Assembly: GCF_030272615.1 (NCBI RefSeq)
Contig: NC_081413.1
Location: 163,897,080 to 163,961,079 of the forward strand
Direction: 5' to 3'
Source: Cryptomeria japonica
Lineage: Eukaryota; Streptophyta; Pinopsida; Cupressales; Cupressaceae
Length of the DNA stretch: 64,000 nt
In this document: positions 35,366 through 46,505 of the stretch, piece after piece
Position numbering within the stretch: the first letter of the stretch is position 1
Layout of the letters: each line of letters starts with the position of its first letter
The notes under the pieces: generated by a model
Databases searched by the model: none
The model's input: only the letters and a program-made list of their open reading frames with translations
What the model was told of the DNA's origin: nothing
Position numbers and translations under genes: made by a program

Positions 35366-36620
35366 TATTGTACCCTTACCTTTGATCAAACAAGCTTTAT
35401 CATATCCAAATCTTACTAAGCCTCCATTGTATTCTTGAAAGTTCAAGAATTTACCTTTATCTCCTATCATATGATGTGAGCATCCTGAATCAATAATCCA
35501 CTCATTCTTTACTTCAACTTTATTTGCCAAGGCCTGTTCTACCGGTTGAGCAGTAGGTGTCAGTTGATCTTCTGTTATAGCAACAAAAACCCATCCATTG
35601 TATGTCGGATCCTCATTAGAATCATCAGTCACACCTTCATCAGCAATGTAACAAGATTTGTCTTTATTCTTCTTAAATCTGTATCTTTGATATTCAGGGT
35701 TAAGCTTGTATGTTCTTCTAGCTTCTTCTCTTAGTCTAGCATGTCTATCAGGGCATCTTGAAGCCATATGACCAATCTTATTGCAGTTAAAACATTTGAA
35801 GGGTGCTTTACCTTCATACTTACTTCCAACTAGACTTTTAGGCATTTTCCTTGCAAATAGTGTTTCAAGTTCTTCATTTTATTTCTTTCTTTTTTCAAGT
35901 TCTCTTGCATAAAAGGCTTTCCAATCTGATTTATCAAATGATGGTGTAGATGATGTTGATACTTTAAAGACTAAATCTATAGGCTAAATCTATCTTTATA
36001 GTAGCAACACGACCAAATTCTTCAATTTCAAAAGTTGAAAGTTTTCCAATCAATGTATCCCTAGTTACTAATGTATTAGGCATTGTTCTTAACTCATTTA
36101 TAGCAGCAACTTTCATTTTATATGCCGGTGGCAATCCTCGTAAGACTTTTGAAACAATTTCATCCTCACTTAAGGTTCCTGCACAACATTTAATACCCAA
36201 AACAATCTCATTTACTCTTTCCATAAAAGCAGAAATCCTTTCATCTTCTTCCATTTTCAGATGTTCATACCTGACCTGAAAGCTTTCAAGTTTTGCAATT
36301 TTGACTATGGAATCTCCTTCATTCAATGTTTCCAAATGATCCCAAATAGCTTTAGTAGTGGACCTATCTATTAATCCCATGATTTGTTGATCTGATAATG
36401 TGCTCAAAAGTGCTTCTCTTGATTTGCAATCATTTTCTTCATCCTTTCCCAAGGTAGGTGGATTAGGTTGACCAGGAGTAGGAGCAGTACAACCATTCTT
36501 TGTAACATCCTAGATATCCTTTCCAATGCAATTTAAATGTGTCTCCATTCTGATCTTCCATATGCCATAGTTGGTTCCATCAAGTTTAGGACTATCCTTC
36601 CTGAAATAGTTAGTAGACAT
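35366..36620 (-). pseudogene. Copia A gag and start of protease
   Basis: The ATG at 36620 starts MSTNYFRKDS, parallel to MATNYFRKDS in copia B. Copia gag domain: SREALLSTLSDQQIMGLIDR, AIWDHLETLNEGDS, VRYEHLKMEEDERISAFMER and IVSKVLRGLPPAYKMKVAAI. A stop/frameshift near 35965-35850 precedes the zinc knuckle CFNCNKIGHMASRC (about 35795). The protease active site is WIIDSGCSHHMIGDKGKF (about 35500-35450). The frame runs to GKGTI, where G is inserted (35366), and continues with the pre-integrase sequence at 29461. A stop near 36525 is also present. Confidence 0.85.
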
Positions 36621-36659
36621 TGGATCTCCTCAAGCTGTTAAACTTCTGCAAAAGAGGAC

Positions 36660-36676
36660 TAGGCTCTGATACCAAT
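36660..36676 (-). promoter_or_regulatory. Primer binding site of copia A
   Basis: Minus strand reads attggtatcagagccta right after the 5' LTR. It is complementary to the 3' end of plant initiator tRNA-Met, the standard Ty1/copia primer. Confidence 0.9.
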
Positions 36677-37739
36677 TGTTAGGTCCCAGAGACAACTGAG
36701 AGTGGGGGGGTGAATCAGTTGTCTAATAAATTTAAACCAAAAACAACTTAATCAACTTTCTGTTTAATACTAGTGAAGTAGTCTTTTATACCGATAGACA
36801 GTTTTATCAGATAATTGCAATACCGGTAAAGATTAATGCATGAAACAAAAAGGACAAAGTCATCCACAACACATAACACCAATATTTGTACGTGGAAACC
36901 CTATAAGGGAAAAAAAACTGGTGGGAAACCTTACCCACAATCAGATGATTCTACTGTAGATAGTAAGTGTATACAAATGGGGTCTACACATGCATAAAGG
37001 CCAAGTGCCTAGAGCTCACTGCTCAATCACAAAATAGGAGTCACACTGACTACAATTGGATGGTTAAATCCAATAAGAATGTACTCCTCAGAATAGCATC
37101 TTCATATGTTGGATTTTGTACCGGTGTAGTTTTGATTGTCTTCACAAAAACCCTCCTTGAATCTTCAAATGATGTTTGCATGTATAGCTCTGCTTATTCT
37201 CGTATATACCTTCACACAATCCTTTTTTGAACTCCACACATGATATTACAAATAAGATGTTACATTTATACCATAACCTAGGACCAATTTTAGTAGGTCG
37301 GCTCTACAAGATATATTACAATAAAATCATTTTATAACCAAAACAATATGCGATGCAATAACTGATTCAACATGTCGGCACAATGCATATACAACAATAA
37401 TATGTCATCTCCATAGCATACCATGCTGATTTGGAAAAGATAAATCTGCCGGTGTAACCTGGACCTATTTGCTAGTAACAACAAATATGTAAATAGGAAT
37501 ATACCAATTAACAAAACTCCAAGACAAGGTGTCCACACGATGTCTTTGACATAACCAAGTGTTTTCCATATCATTCCAAGTGTCGGTGATCACTATATCC
37601 TGCTGGTGTACCTGATACCGGTGACTGTGCATAAGTCACTTGCTTGCTAGTGAATGTTGCTGATTCTTCAAAGTGCTAGAGGTGATAAGTGTTGAGTAGG
37701 TGTTGACATCAATGACAAAACCATACCAAAATACCAACA
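36677..37739 (-). repeat. 5' LTR of copia A
   Basis: 1063 bases, from TGTTGGTATTTTGG (minus strand, at 37739) to ...GGACCTAACA. Aligns end to end with 25134-26196 with scattered substitutions. Followed on the right by the target duplication copy cccat. Confidence 0.9.
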
Positions 37740-38305
37740 CCCATGGGGAAAGGCATTTTTTCTAGAGTGGTAATGGAAAAGAAAGAAGAACCAAAGGCTG
37801 AACCTATCAAGGAGACTCCTTGGAGGCCAAAGATCACCATTGTACATAAGAGAAAATCCAAATTAGATGAGCAAGATAAACCAAAATCTTAATGGAGAAC
37901 TGGTAAGAAAAAGATGAATGCACAAGATTTGATTGAACAGATTGTAAATGATGGTAATTTAGATAACATTTCTTCATTCTTCGATGATTTTGGTGAGGAG
38001 AATAAGAAGCAAATAGAAGAGGCTATTCTTTTATATCTTGATTTATTTAGTAGGGCATTGATAGAATTAGAGAAGGTTTTGCCTAAGGATTTATTTGATA
38101 GACTAGAGGTTAGAAAGCTACACACATAATCTTTAGATTGATGAATTAAGGAGACCAAATCGTTCAACCTTTGTCCTTCTATAACCCCTCAGGAAATGGA
38201 TGATTTAATCAATAAAAGTGGATCATTAGAATTCAATCCCAAATTCAGACTCAATAGTCTCATGTTGGACAGACTTGAAGAAATAAAAAAAGTGACAATT
38301 GATAT
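37740..38305 (+). pseudogene. ORF X of element H, fragment 2
   Basis: Continues ORF X after the copia A insertion. It has Lys/Arg-rich words (RPKITIVHKRKSKLDEQDK) and a helical block EEAILLYLDLFSRALIELEK, which aligns with ENSVILHMDMYKKFLMEVVN in G. PQEMDDLINKSGS near 38190 matches PQEIDDLIAKVN in G. A stop near 37893 and a shift near 38130 break it. It ends at 38305 (gatat), the target site of copia B. Confidence 0.7.
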
Positions 38306-39370
38306 TGTTAGGACCCGAAGGCAGAGAGGGAGGGGTGAATCAATTGTCTGTTAATTTCAACCCAAATATAACTTAATCAAACTTGATGCATAATACTGGT
38401 AAACCAAAGTTAATGTCGGTTGACAGTTTAATAGTTAATAACAATACCAGTAAAGTTTAATGCATGAAACAGAAAGACAAATAACATCCACAACACATAA
38501 CACAAATATTTGTACATGGAAACCCTGTAAGGGGAAAAACCACAGTGGGAAACCTTACCCACAATTAGATGATACTACTACAGATAGTATGTGTGTACAA
38601 ATGGGGTCTGCACATGCAAAAAGGCCAACTGCCTAGAGCTCACTGCTTAATCACAAGATGGGAGTCACACTGACTACAATTGGATGGTTAAATCCAATGA
38701 TAATGTACTGCTCAAAATAGAATCTTCATATGCTAGATTCAATATCAGTTAAGCTCTGATTGTCTTTTTCATACCTTCCTTGAATCTTCAAATGATGTCT
38801 GTGTGAGTATCTATGCTTATATTCACATATACCTTATTACATTCCTCTTCCACTACTACTTCATAATCTCACAAATGAGATCTTACATGTATACCAAAAC
38901 CTAAGACCAAATGTGTAGATCAACTCACTAAGAATATTACAATTAAATCAATTACAAATGAATCAATATGTGATGCATCATGTTGGATCAATGCATTTAC
39001 AATAATAATGAATCAATAAATCATCTCCATAACGTGTCATGCTGATCTAGAATAGATAACGCATGTCGGTCCATAACCTAGACCAATTTGCTGCTAACAA
39101 CAAATATGAAAAATTGATTAGACCAATAACCAAATCACCAAAACAAGTGTCCAAACCATGTCTTCAACATAACCAAGTAATCTCCAGATGATAACAAGTC
39201 ATCCTTAGTGCCGGTGAATAATATAACCTATCGGTGAACCAAATACCGGTGACTATGCATAAGTCACTGAACATGCCAGTGAACATAACCAAAGATCTCC
39301 AGTGTTGATAAGTGTTGACAAGTGTTGACATCAATGACAAAACCAATGCAACACGTCCATAATATGAACA
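38306..39370 (-). repeat. 3' LTR of copia B
   Basis: 1065 bases, direct repeat of 43822-44888. Starts tgttaggacccgaaggcaga and ends ccataatatgaaca on the plus strand. Shares gtaaggggaaaaaccacagt with A and B relatives. The PPT adjoins (39371-39384, minus ccaaagggggagat), with further G-rich tracts near 39533 and 39624. Confidence 0.9.
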
Positions 39371-39699
39371 ATCTCCCCCTTTGGCATTTTTGGCAACACA
39401 AGATAGAAAAACCATCTAAGTGCCAAAGTAGAAATGCCAAAAACCGAAAACCAACAATCTCCCAAAGAGATCAATTACCAGAAATCAAAATACATAATAT
39501 CTCTCCCCAAAAGATAATGTGTTTTCCATAGATATCTCTCCCCCTTTGAAATCAAATGCTAAAGCAATACAAAAATCAAATACAACTAGTTCATAGAACT
39601 TATTACAAATACCACCTTATCCAACTACTCCCCTTGAGAAGTAGCTCCCCTTCACCAAACCTAGAAAAAGGTTTGTCTGTTGATTCTTGTTAGTTTGAT

Positions 39700-41170
39700 G
39701 TCAATCTCCAATTGTCTAAGTTTCTACTAGTAAAGGTATAACCCCAAGCTTCTCTCTAAGATATTCAAAAGTTTCCTTAGGCAAAGGCTTGGTAAAAATA
39801 TCTGCAATCTTCTCTTTAGTATTCACATAAATGAATTTCAGTTCTTTTGCTTCAACATTCTCTTTCAGAAAATTGAATTTGATAGAAACATGTTTAGTTT
39901 TAGAGTGAAATACTAGATTCTTGGATATATCAATTACTGCCATATTATCACAGTAAATGATTATAGGTTCTTTGCATTTTACCTTTATGTCCTTCAACAT
40001 TTACTTAATCCATAATACCTGAGTACAATTAGTTGATGTTGCAACATATTCTGATTCTGCTGTGGATAATGATGTACAACACTGTTTCTTGCTCAACCAT
40101 GAAATCGATCTGCTACCAAGAAAGAATGCTCTGCTGATGGTGCTCTTTTTGTCATCTACATCTCCTGCCTAATTTTCATCTTTAGGATACCATAAACCAA
40201 GATTTGTTGTGCCTTGTAAATACTAGAAAATCCTTTTCACTGTTGATTCATGATTTTCTTTAGGATTACTCCAAAATCTTAAAACAATACATACTAAATT
40301 CATAATATTATGTCTTGTTTGTGTCAAATATAGTAGACCTCCAATCATATATTTATATCTTGTCAGATTAATAGGTGTTGATTCATCCTTCAATGATAGT
40401 TTATCAGTTGTAATCATAGGAGTACTTACTAGTTTAGAGTTTTCCATACCAAAATTCTTTAGTAGTTATTTCAAGTACTTTGATTGACATATGAATATAC
40501 CTTTATCAGTCAGTGAAATCTACAATCCTAAAAATAATGTTATCTCCTGAATCATAGACATTTCAAATTCTTCCTGCATCTTATTAGAAAAGTCTTTATA
40601 TAATCCATCTTCTCCTCCAAAAATGATATTGTCAACAAAAACTTCAATAACCAAGATGTCATCATTAGTCACTTTGAAATATAAGTTGTTGTCAGCATTA
40701 CCTTTAGTGTAACCAAACTTCAAAAGATATTTGTCCAATCTATCATACCAAGCTCTAGGAGCTTGCTTTAATCTATATAAAGCTTTCCTTAACCTACAAA
40801 CCATATCTATGCCATTTCTCAAAGAAAATCCATTAGGTTGTTCAATCTAAACTTCCTCTTCAAGATCACCATTTAGAAATGCACATTTAACATCCATTTG
40901 ATATACTTTATAGTTCTTGTGTGTTGCAAAAGCTAAGAATAGTCTAACTACCTCAATTCTAGCTACCGGTGCAAAGGTTTCATTGTAATCAATTCCCTCT
41001 TTATGTGAATATCCCTTACACACTAATATTGCTTTGTTTCTGATTACCTTACCATCTTCATTAAGTTTATTTCTGAATACCCATTTCGTTCCAATTACAT
41101 TTTTGTTTTTGGGTTGGGGAACCAATATCCATGTGTTATTCTTTTCAGTTTGTTCCAATTCATCTTCCAT
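39700..41170 (-). pseudogene. Copia B reverse transcriptase and RNase H
   Basis: RT begins [20 protein letters not shown], then [19 protein letters not shown] and [16 protein letters not shown] (about 40880). LRKALYRLKQAPRAWYDRLD lies near 40790. The catalytic box reads VFVDNIIFGG (about 40630): the second Asp of VDD is Asn, so the enzyme would be inactive. The RNase H part has IYCDNMAVIDIS (about 39950) and the C-terminus ends in EYLREKLGVIPLLVET near 39716. Stops lie near 40845, 40500 and 40220; an internal deletion near 40165 removes part of the RNase H start. Confidence 0.85.
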
Positions 41171-41661
41171 AGCTTTAATCTAATGTTTATCTTCACATGC
41201 CTCAAAGATATTTGTTGGTTCAATTTGAGAAATTAGACATACCTCTTCATTTGCCAATCTTCCTCTTGTCATAACACCTTGATACTTATTCCCAATTATC
41301 TGATTTTTAGAGTGATTCAATCTTACATACCTGGGTGTATTGACTTCCTACTGTTCTTCAGTCACTGTGGAATTCTCAAATGATGTTGGTGTGACTGGAT
41401 AAATATTTTGTACTGGTGTATTCAGTGTAGGTTCATTTGTGATAATCTCAATTGCTGGTTCAGAGTCCATAGACCTTGAATTACCTCTAAACTATTCATC
41501 AATCTTCACATTTGCACTCTCAATGATTTTTTGCAATCTCTTATTAAAACATCTATATGCCTTTCTCTTAGATGAATAACCAAGAAATATTCCTTCATCA
41601 CTTCTAGGATCAAATTTACCAATATACTCATCTCTCCTAATATAGAATTTGCCTCCAAATA
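41171..41661 (-). other. Decayed linker between copia B integrase and RT
   Basis: Corresponds to 28350-28550 of A. Readable fragments are the integrase C-terminal DPRSDEGIFLGYSSK-like segment (about 41610-41560) and an acidic, low-complexity linker. Several stops; no separate gene. Confidence 0.6.
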
Positions 41662-42663
41662 TTATAATAGTTCATGAGGGGTCTTACTGGTTTCACCTTT
41701 GATGTGACCTATGTTGAATGTGTAAACCATTGTATTTACTGCTTCTCTCCAATACACATGAGGTAGGTTTGCTTCTGATATCATGCTTCTAGCTGCATCC
41801 AAAACAGTTTTGTTCTTCCTTTCCACAACTCCATTCTGTTGGGGTGTCCGAGGTACTAATAGTTGTCTTTTGATTCCATTCACTTCACATAATGTATTAA
41901 ATTCCTTAGATGTGAATTCACCTCCTTGATCCGATCTTAAACATTTGATTTTCTTACCGGTTTCATTCTCTACCATTGCCTTGAATAGTTTGAATTTGCC
42001 AAAAGCTTATGATTTCTCCTTGAGAAAAGTAACCCAACACATTCTAGAATAATCATCAATGATTAACATAAAATATCTATCTCCTTGTAGACTTATAGTT
42101 CTTATCGGGCCACATAAATCAGTATGAATTAAATCAAGAACAATATTGGATTTCTCTGGGATACTCTTAAAATTTGTTCTAACATGCTTTCCAAATTGAC
42201 ATTCCTTACATACTGGATTATGAGGTTTTATGATCTTAGGTAAATCCCTTACTACCTTAGTTGTACTAATCTTCACAATGCAATCAAAATTTACATGACA
42301 AAGTCTCTTATGCCATAACCAACTTTCATCAATATGTGCAATCAAGCATGTTTTCTCATTATTATTCAAGTGACAGATATTACCTCTAGTTTGATTATCG
42401 GTTGCAATTTCCAAACAAGTTCTATTCATGATTTTGCATTTACTATTCTTGAATTGTAACTAAAATTCTTTTTCAACTAATTGCCCAACACTCAAAAGAT
42501 TATGCTTCAAACCTTCAACATAATAAACGTTATCAGTAGTGTGCTTACCATCAAAAGAGATAGTGCCTTTTCCTCTGATCAAGCAAGCTTTATCATCCCC
42601 AAATCTTATTAGACCTCCATTGTATTCCTGAAAGGTTAAGAATTTACTTTTATCACCAGTCAT
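41662..42663 (-). pseudogene. Copia B pre-integrase domain and integrase
   Basis: NVYYVEGLKHNLLSVGQLVE (about 42530) leads into the zinc-binding part (WLWHKRLCHVNFDCI, VCKECQFGKHVR, 42340-42185). Integrase keeps D, D and E: LIHTDLCGP (42140), LRSDQGGEFTSKEF (about 41940) and QQNGVVERKN (41835). Breaks lie near 42455 and 42005. It is less damaged at the active site than A. Confidence 0.85.
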
Positions 42664-43764
42664 ATGATGTGAACATCCAGAATCAATGATCCATTCACCC
42701 TTTTCTTCAATTTTAGCTATTAGGGCTTGCTCTACTAGTTGTACAGTAGGTGCCAGTTGATATTCTATTATTGCAACAAAATCTCATCCATTGTTTGTCG
42801 ATTCCTCATCAGAATCATCAGTAAATCCTTCATCAACATAGTAACATGATTTGTCTCTATTCTTCTTAAATATGTATCTCTGATATTTAGGGTTAGGCTT
42901 ATATGTTCTTTTAGCTTCTTCTTTCAATCTTGCATGTCTATAAGGACACCTAGATGCCATATGACCAATTTTATTGTAGTTAAAACATTTAAAAGGTGCT
43001 TTACCTTCATACTTACTTCCAATTGAACCTTTAGACATTTTCCTTGCAAATAGTGCTTCAAGCTCTTCAAGTTCTTCATTCTCCCTTCTGATATCTTCAA
43101 GTTCTCTTGCATAAAGTGATTTCCAATCATATTTCTCAGATGATGATGATGCTTTGAAAGCTAAATCTGTCTTAATTGTAGCAATAGGACCAAATTTCTC
43201 AAGTTCAAAAGATGAAATTTTTTCAACCAAGGTATCTCTAGATATTGATGTATTAGGCATTGTTACCAATTCATTAATAGCAGTTACTTTCATTTTATAT
43301 GCCGATGGAAATTCTCTTAAAACTTTAGAAATAATTTCATCTTCACTTAAGGATCCTCCACAATATTGTATACCCAAAACAATTTCATTGACTCTTTCCA
43401 TAAAATTAGAAATCCTTTCATCTTCTTCCATTTTCATACTTGACTTGGAAGCATTCCAGTTTTGCAATTTTGACAATGGTATCACCTTCATTCAATTTCT
43501 CCAATTTGTCCCAAATAGCTTTAGCAGTAGATCGGTCTGATAATCCCATGATTTTTTGATCTAACAATGCGCTCAAAAGTGCTTCTCTTGCTTTGCAATC
43601 ATTATCCTAATCTTTAACCAAGTTTGGTGGATTAGGTTGACTCTGTGTAGGACCAACATAGCCATTCTTTGTAACATCCCATATGTCTCCATTTCGATCT
43701 TCCATATACCATAGTTAGTTCCATCAAGTTTCAGACTATCCTTCCTAAAATAGTTAGTTGCCAT
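42664..43764 (-). pseudogene. Copia B gag and protease start
   Basis: The ATG at 43764 begins MATNYFRKDSLKLDGTNYGI. A stop near 43572 breaks the first part. The second part has MEEDERISNFMERVNEIVLG, PSAYKMKVTAINELVTMPNT and the knuckle CFNYNKIGHMASRC (second Cys replaced by Tyr, about 42985). The protease has WIIDSGCSHHMTGDKSKFL (about 42695-42650). A stop at about 42783 interrupts the junction. Confidence 0.85.
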
Positions 43765-43806
43765 AGAATCTCCTCAAGTTGTTAAAATTTTGCAAAAAGA
43801 GGACTT

Positions 43807-43821
43807 AGCTCTGATACCAAT
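43807..43821 (-). promoter_or_regulatory. Primer binding site of copia B
   Basis: Minus strand attggtatcagagct, complementary to initiator tRNA-Met, adjoining the 5' LTR at 43822. Confidence 0.9.
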
Positions 43822-44888
43822 TGTTAGGACTTGAAGGCAACTAAGAGGGGGGGTGAATCAGTTGTCTATTAATTTCAACCCAAATATAACTTAATGAAAC
43901 TCAATGCATAATACCGGTAAACCAAACTTAATGTTGGTTGATAGTTTAACAATTAATAACAATACTACTAAAGTTTAATGCCTGAAACACAAAGACAAAC
44001 AACATCCACAACACATAACATAGATATTTGTACATGGAAATCATGTAAGGGGAAAAACCATGGTGGGAAACCTTACCCACAATCAGATGATACTACTACA
44101 AATAGTATGTGTGTACAAATGGGGTCTGCACATGCAGAAAGGCCAACTGCCTAGAGCTCACTACTTAATCACAAGATGGGAGTCACACTGACTATAATTG
44201 GATGGTTAAATCCAATGATAATATACTGCTCAAAATAACATCTTCATATGTTGGATTCAGTATCGGTTAAGCTTTGATTGTCTTTTTCATACCTTCCTTG
44301 AACCTTCAAATTATGTCTGCATGAGTAGCTCTACTTATATTCTCATATACCTTATTACATTCTTCTTCCACTACTGCTTCATAATCTCACAAATGAGATC
44401 TTACATATATACCAAAACCTAAAACCAAATGTGTAGATCAGATCACTAAGAATATTACAATTAAATCAATTACAAATGAATCAATATGTGATGCATCATG
44501 TCAGCTCAATGCATTTACAATAATAACCAATCAATAAATCATCTCCATAATGTGTCGTACTAATCTGGAATAGATAACGCATGTTGGTCCATAACCTAGA
44601 CCAATTTATCGGTAACAACAAATATGCAAACTCGATTAGACCAATAACCAAATCACCAAAACAAGTGTGAAAACCATGTCTTCGACATAACCAAGTAATC
44701 TCTAGATGATAACAAGTCATCCTTAGTGTTGGTGAACAATATAACCTGCCAGTGAACCAAATACTGGTAACTATGCATAAGTCACTGAATATGTCAGTGA
44801 ACATGGCCAAAGATCTCCTGTGATGAGAAGTGTTGACAAATGTTGACATCAATGACAAAACCAATGCAACACATCCATAACACCAATG
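43822..44888 (-). repeat. 5' LTR of copia B
   Basis: 1067 bases, direct repeat of 38306-39370. Starts tgttaggacttgaaggcaac on the plus strand and ends ccataacaccaatg; the outer TG is mutated. Confidence 0.9.
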
Positions 44889-45341
44889 GATATATGGGTG
44901 AGAGTTTTTTTGGGTCTTGGCTATGGGTTAAGTTCCATTTTTTTACAATCACAGAACATTCAGTTACCTAAGGATATAAAACTGGTAGATAAACCAACTG
45001 TAAATATTGAGAAACCGGCAAGCACTCAACTAGATACCACTGTACTGGTTACTGAGTCCCATTTTGATAAAGAGGATATCCTAGCAGATAATGTACATAT
45101 AATAGAGGATGCAGAGGTAGATGTAAATAAGTTTACATGTGCAGAGGATTCTAAAGTTTTGGGTGAGGCACCAAGTGGCGAAGCCACCAATGCATAAGAT
45201 TTAAAGGATACAAAGGTTATCTCTTTGGCTAATAAGGGTAAGAAAATTGTGGTGGATCTCTCCTCCGACTTGGCAATTGACACTTCTACCATAGCTAAAT
45301 GGAATTTACCACAAATTTCCATCAGTTTTGACAAACCATAT
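44889..45341 (+). pseudogene. ORF X of element H, fragment 3
   Basis: Continues from 38305. The fragment opens with IWVRVFLGLGYG, at the position of WDIFLVETEKK in G. Then comes an acidic, Asp/Glu/Thr-rich stretch (DKEDILADNVHIIEDAEVDV) and VISLANKGKKIVVDLSSDL, with one stop at about 45196. The composition matches the charged C-terminal third of ORF X in G and C, with little exact similarity. It ends at the F insertion. Confidence 0.65.
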
Positions 45342-46485
45342 TGTAGACACCTAAAAATGTCTCTCTCATCCTATACTAATTATTCGTCTGTTTAATCAAG
45401 TAATTCTTTAATTATTTGATTAAATTAATCATTTCTTCTAATTATCACCCTTGACTATTACTAATTATTAAATTCCTATCATTTCATCATTTAATCAGTT
45501 AACCCTATCTCAATTATTAATTAAATATAAATTATTTAATTAGTTGTGACATTTTCCTTAGTTAAATAATCTTTATTATTTGATTAATTCAATTTCTTAT
45601 GATTAAATAATTTCATTTAAATTATTTAATTGATTAATTTAATTCTTCCAAATCCCCAAATTAAAATTCTTAATAATTCCATCTAATTTCAAGTCATTTT
45701 CACCAAATTCAAATTTCACTTAATTCCAATTAATTTCATTTCATCCAAATTCATATTTCATCAAATCTGAATTTCAGTTAATTTCATGTGCATTTCAGCA
45801 TTCGAAAGTCCAAATTCAAATCCAATTTGAAAAATCAAAATTAAATTCAATTTCAAAATCCTAAAGCACATGCTAAAATCAGAATTAATTGATCAAATCA
45901 AATATCTAATCAGTTAACTCAGTTAACTCCTCAATCTCCCATTTTCACTCAAAATCAACTTTTTATGACTAATCAATAATTTCAGTCTTGTAATCCATCA
46001 ATTTAGTCATTTGATTCATCAACTTAGTCAACTGACTAGTCTATTGAGTTCACTCTCCAATAAATTCAATTGACTCCTCAATCTAATGAGTCAACATATC
46101 AATCAATTTCAGTTATATATCAATCAACACTTGAGTTCAAATTCATACCCCTTTTGTGTTGAAAATCTATAAATTCAACCTCATCTCATTATTTTCAATG
46201 TAGCATCTAGCATTCAATATTCAAAATCACAGTCTTTAAAATAGTTGTCTAATCTATGTAGGAAACCAGTGCAATACTCGAGAGCCAATTCTACAACAAC
46301 TAAGGATCTAAGAGAAATGGAAGCTTTGTCAAATTGATTGAGGGAGTCTTAATTAGATTCATTTGTTTATTATTTAATTGGTTTTACATTATTCAATTAT
46401 TATTTAGGATTAATTATAACTAGATTAGAGTTTGTGATTTTCTCTTATAATCAGATTAATTATGATGATTTTAACCTTGAGTACA
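45342..46485 (+). repeat. 5' LTR of element F
   Basis: Direct repeat of 51823-52857. It is about 100 bases longer because it keeps a block near 46235-46345 that is missing from the 3' LTR. A TATA-like ctataaat lies at 46167-46174. Strongly AT-rich with aattaattt runs and many gactcaact/gagttgac words at 45990-46120. Confidence 0.85.
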
Positions 46486-46505
46486 TTTGGTGAACCTGAA
46501 ATCAT
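46486..46505 (+). promoter_or_regulatory. Putative primer binding site of element F
   Basis: Sequence tttggtgaacctgaaatcat directly after the 5' LTR. The TGG start and position fit a PBS, but the primer tRNA is not identified and it differs from the PBS of E, D and the copia elements. Confidence 0.5.

Larger units (their letters stand above)
25134..37739 (-). mobile_element. Ty1/copia element A
   Basis: Both LTRs are complete and the same length: 3' LTR 25134-26196 and 5' LTR 36677-37739. The element starts TGTTGG and ends CCTAACA (one end mutated to tattagg). Target duplication is cccac (25129-25133) against cccat (37740-37744), one mismatch. Inside on the minus strand are PBS, gag, protease (interrupted by element G at 29467-35365), integrase, RT and RNase H, and a PPT. 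Without G the element is about 6.7 kb, a normal copia size. It was inserted in the ORF X gene of H, whose reading continues on both sides. Confidence 0.9.
38306..44888 (-). mobile_element. Ty1/copia element B
   Basis: 3' LTR 38306-39370 and 5' LTR 43822-44888, with a perfect gatat target duplication (38301-38305 and 44889-44893). On the 5' LTR the terminal TG is mutated to CA (minus cattgg). The interior has PBS, gag, protease, integrase, RT, RNase H and PPT in the usual copia order, all with stops. It belongs to the same copia family as A. ORF X of H reads straight through the insertion point when one gatat is counted. Confidence 0.9.

Noticed and set aside
36655-36680. tRNA gene at the tggtatcagagc sites
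   Set aside because: Only the primer-binding 3' complement is present beside an LTR; no cloverleaf can be formed.
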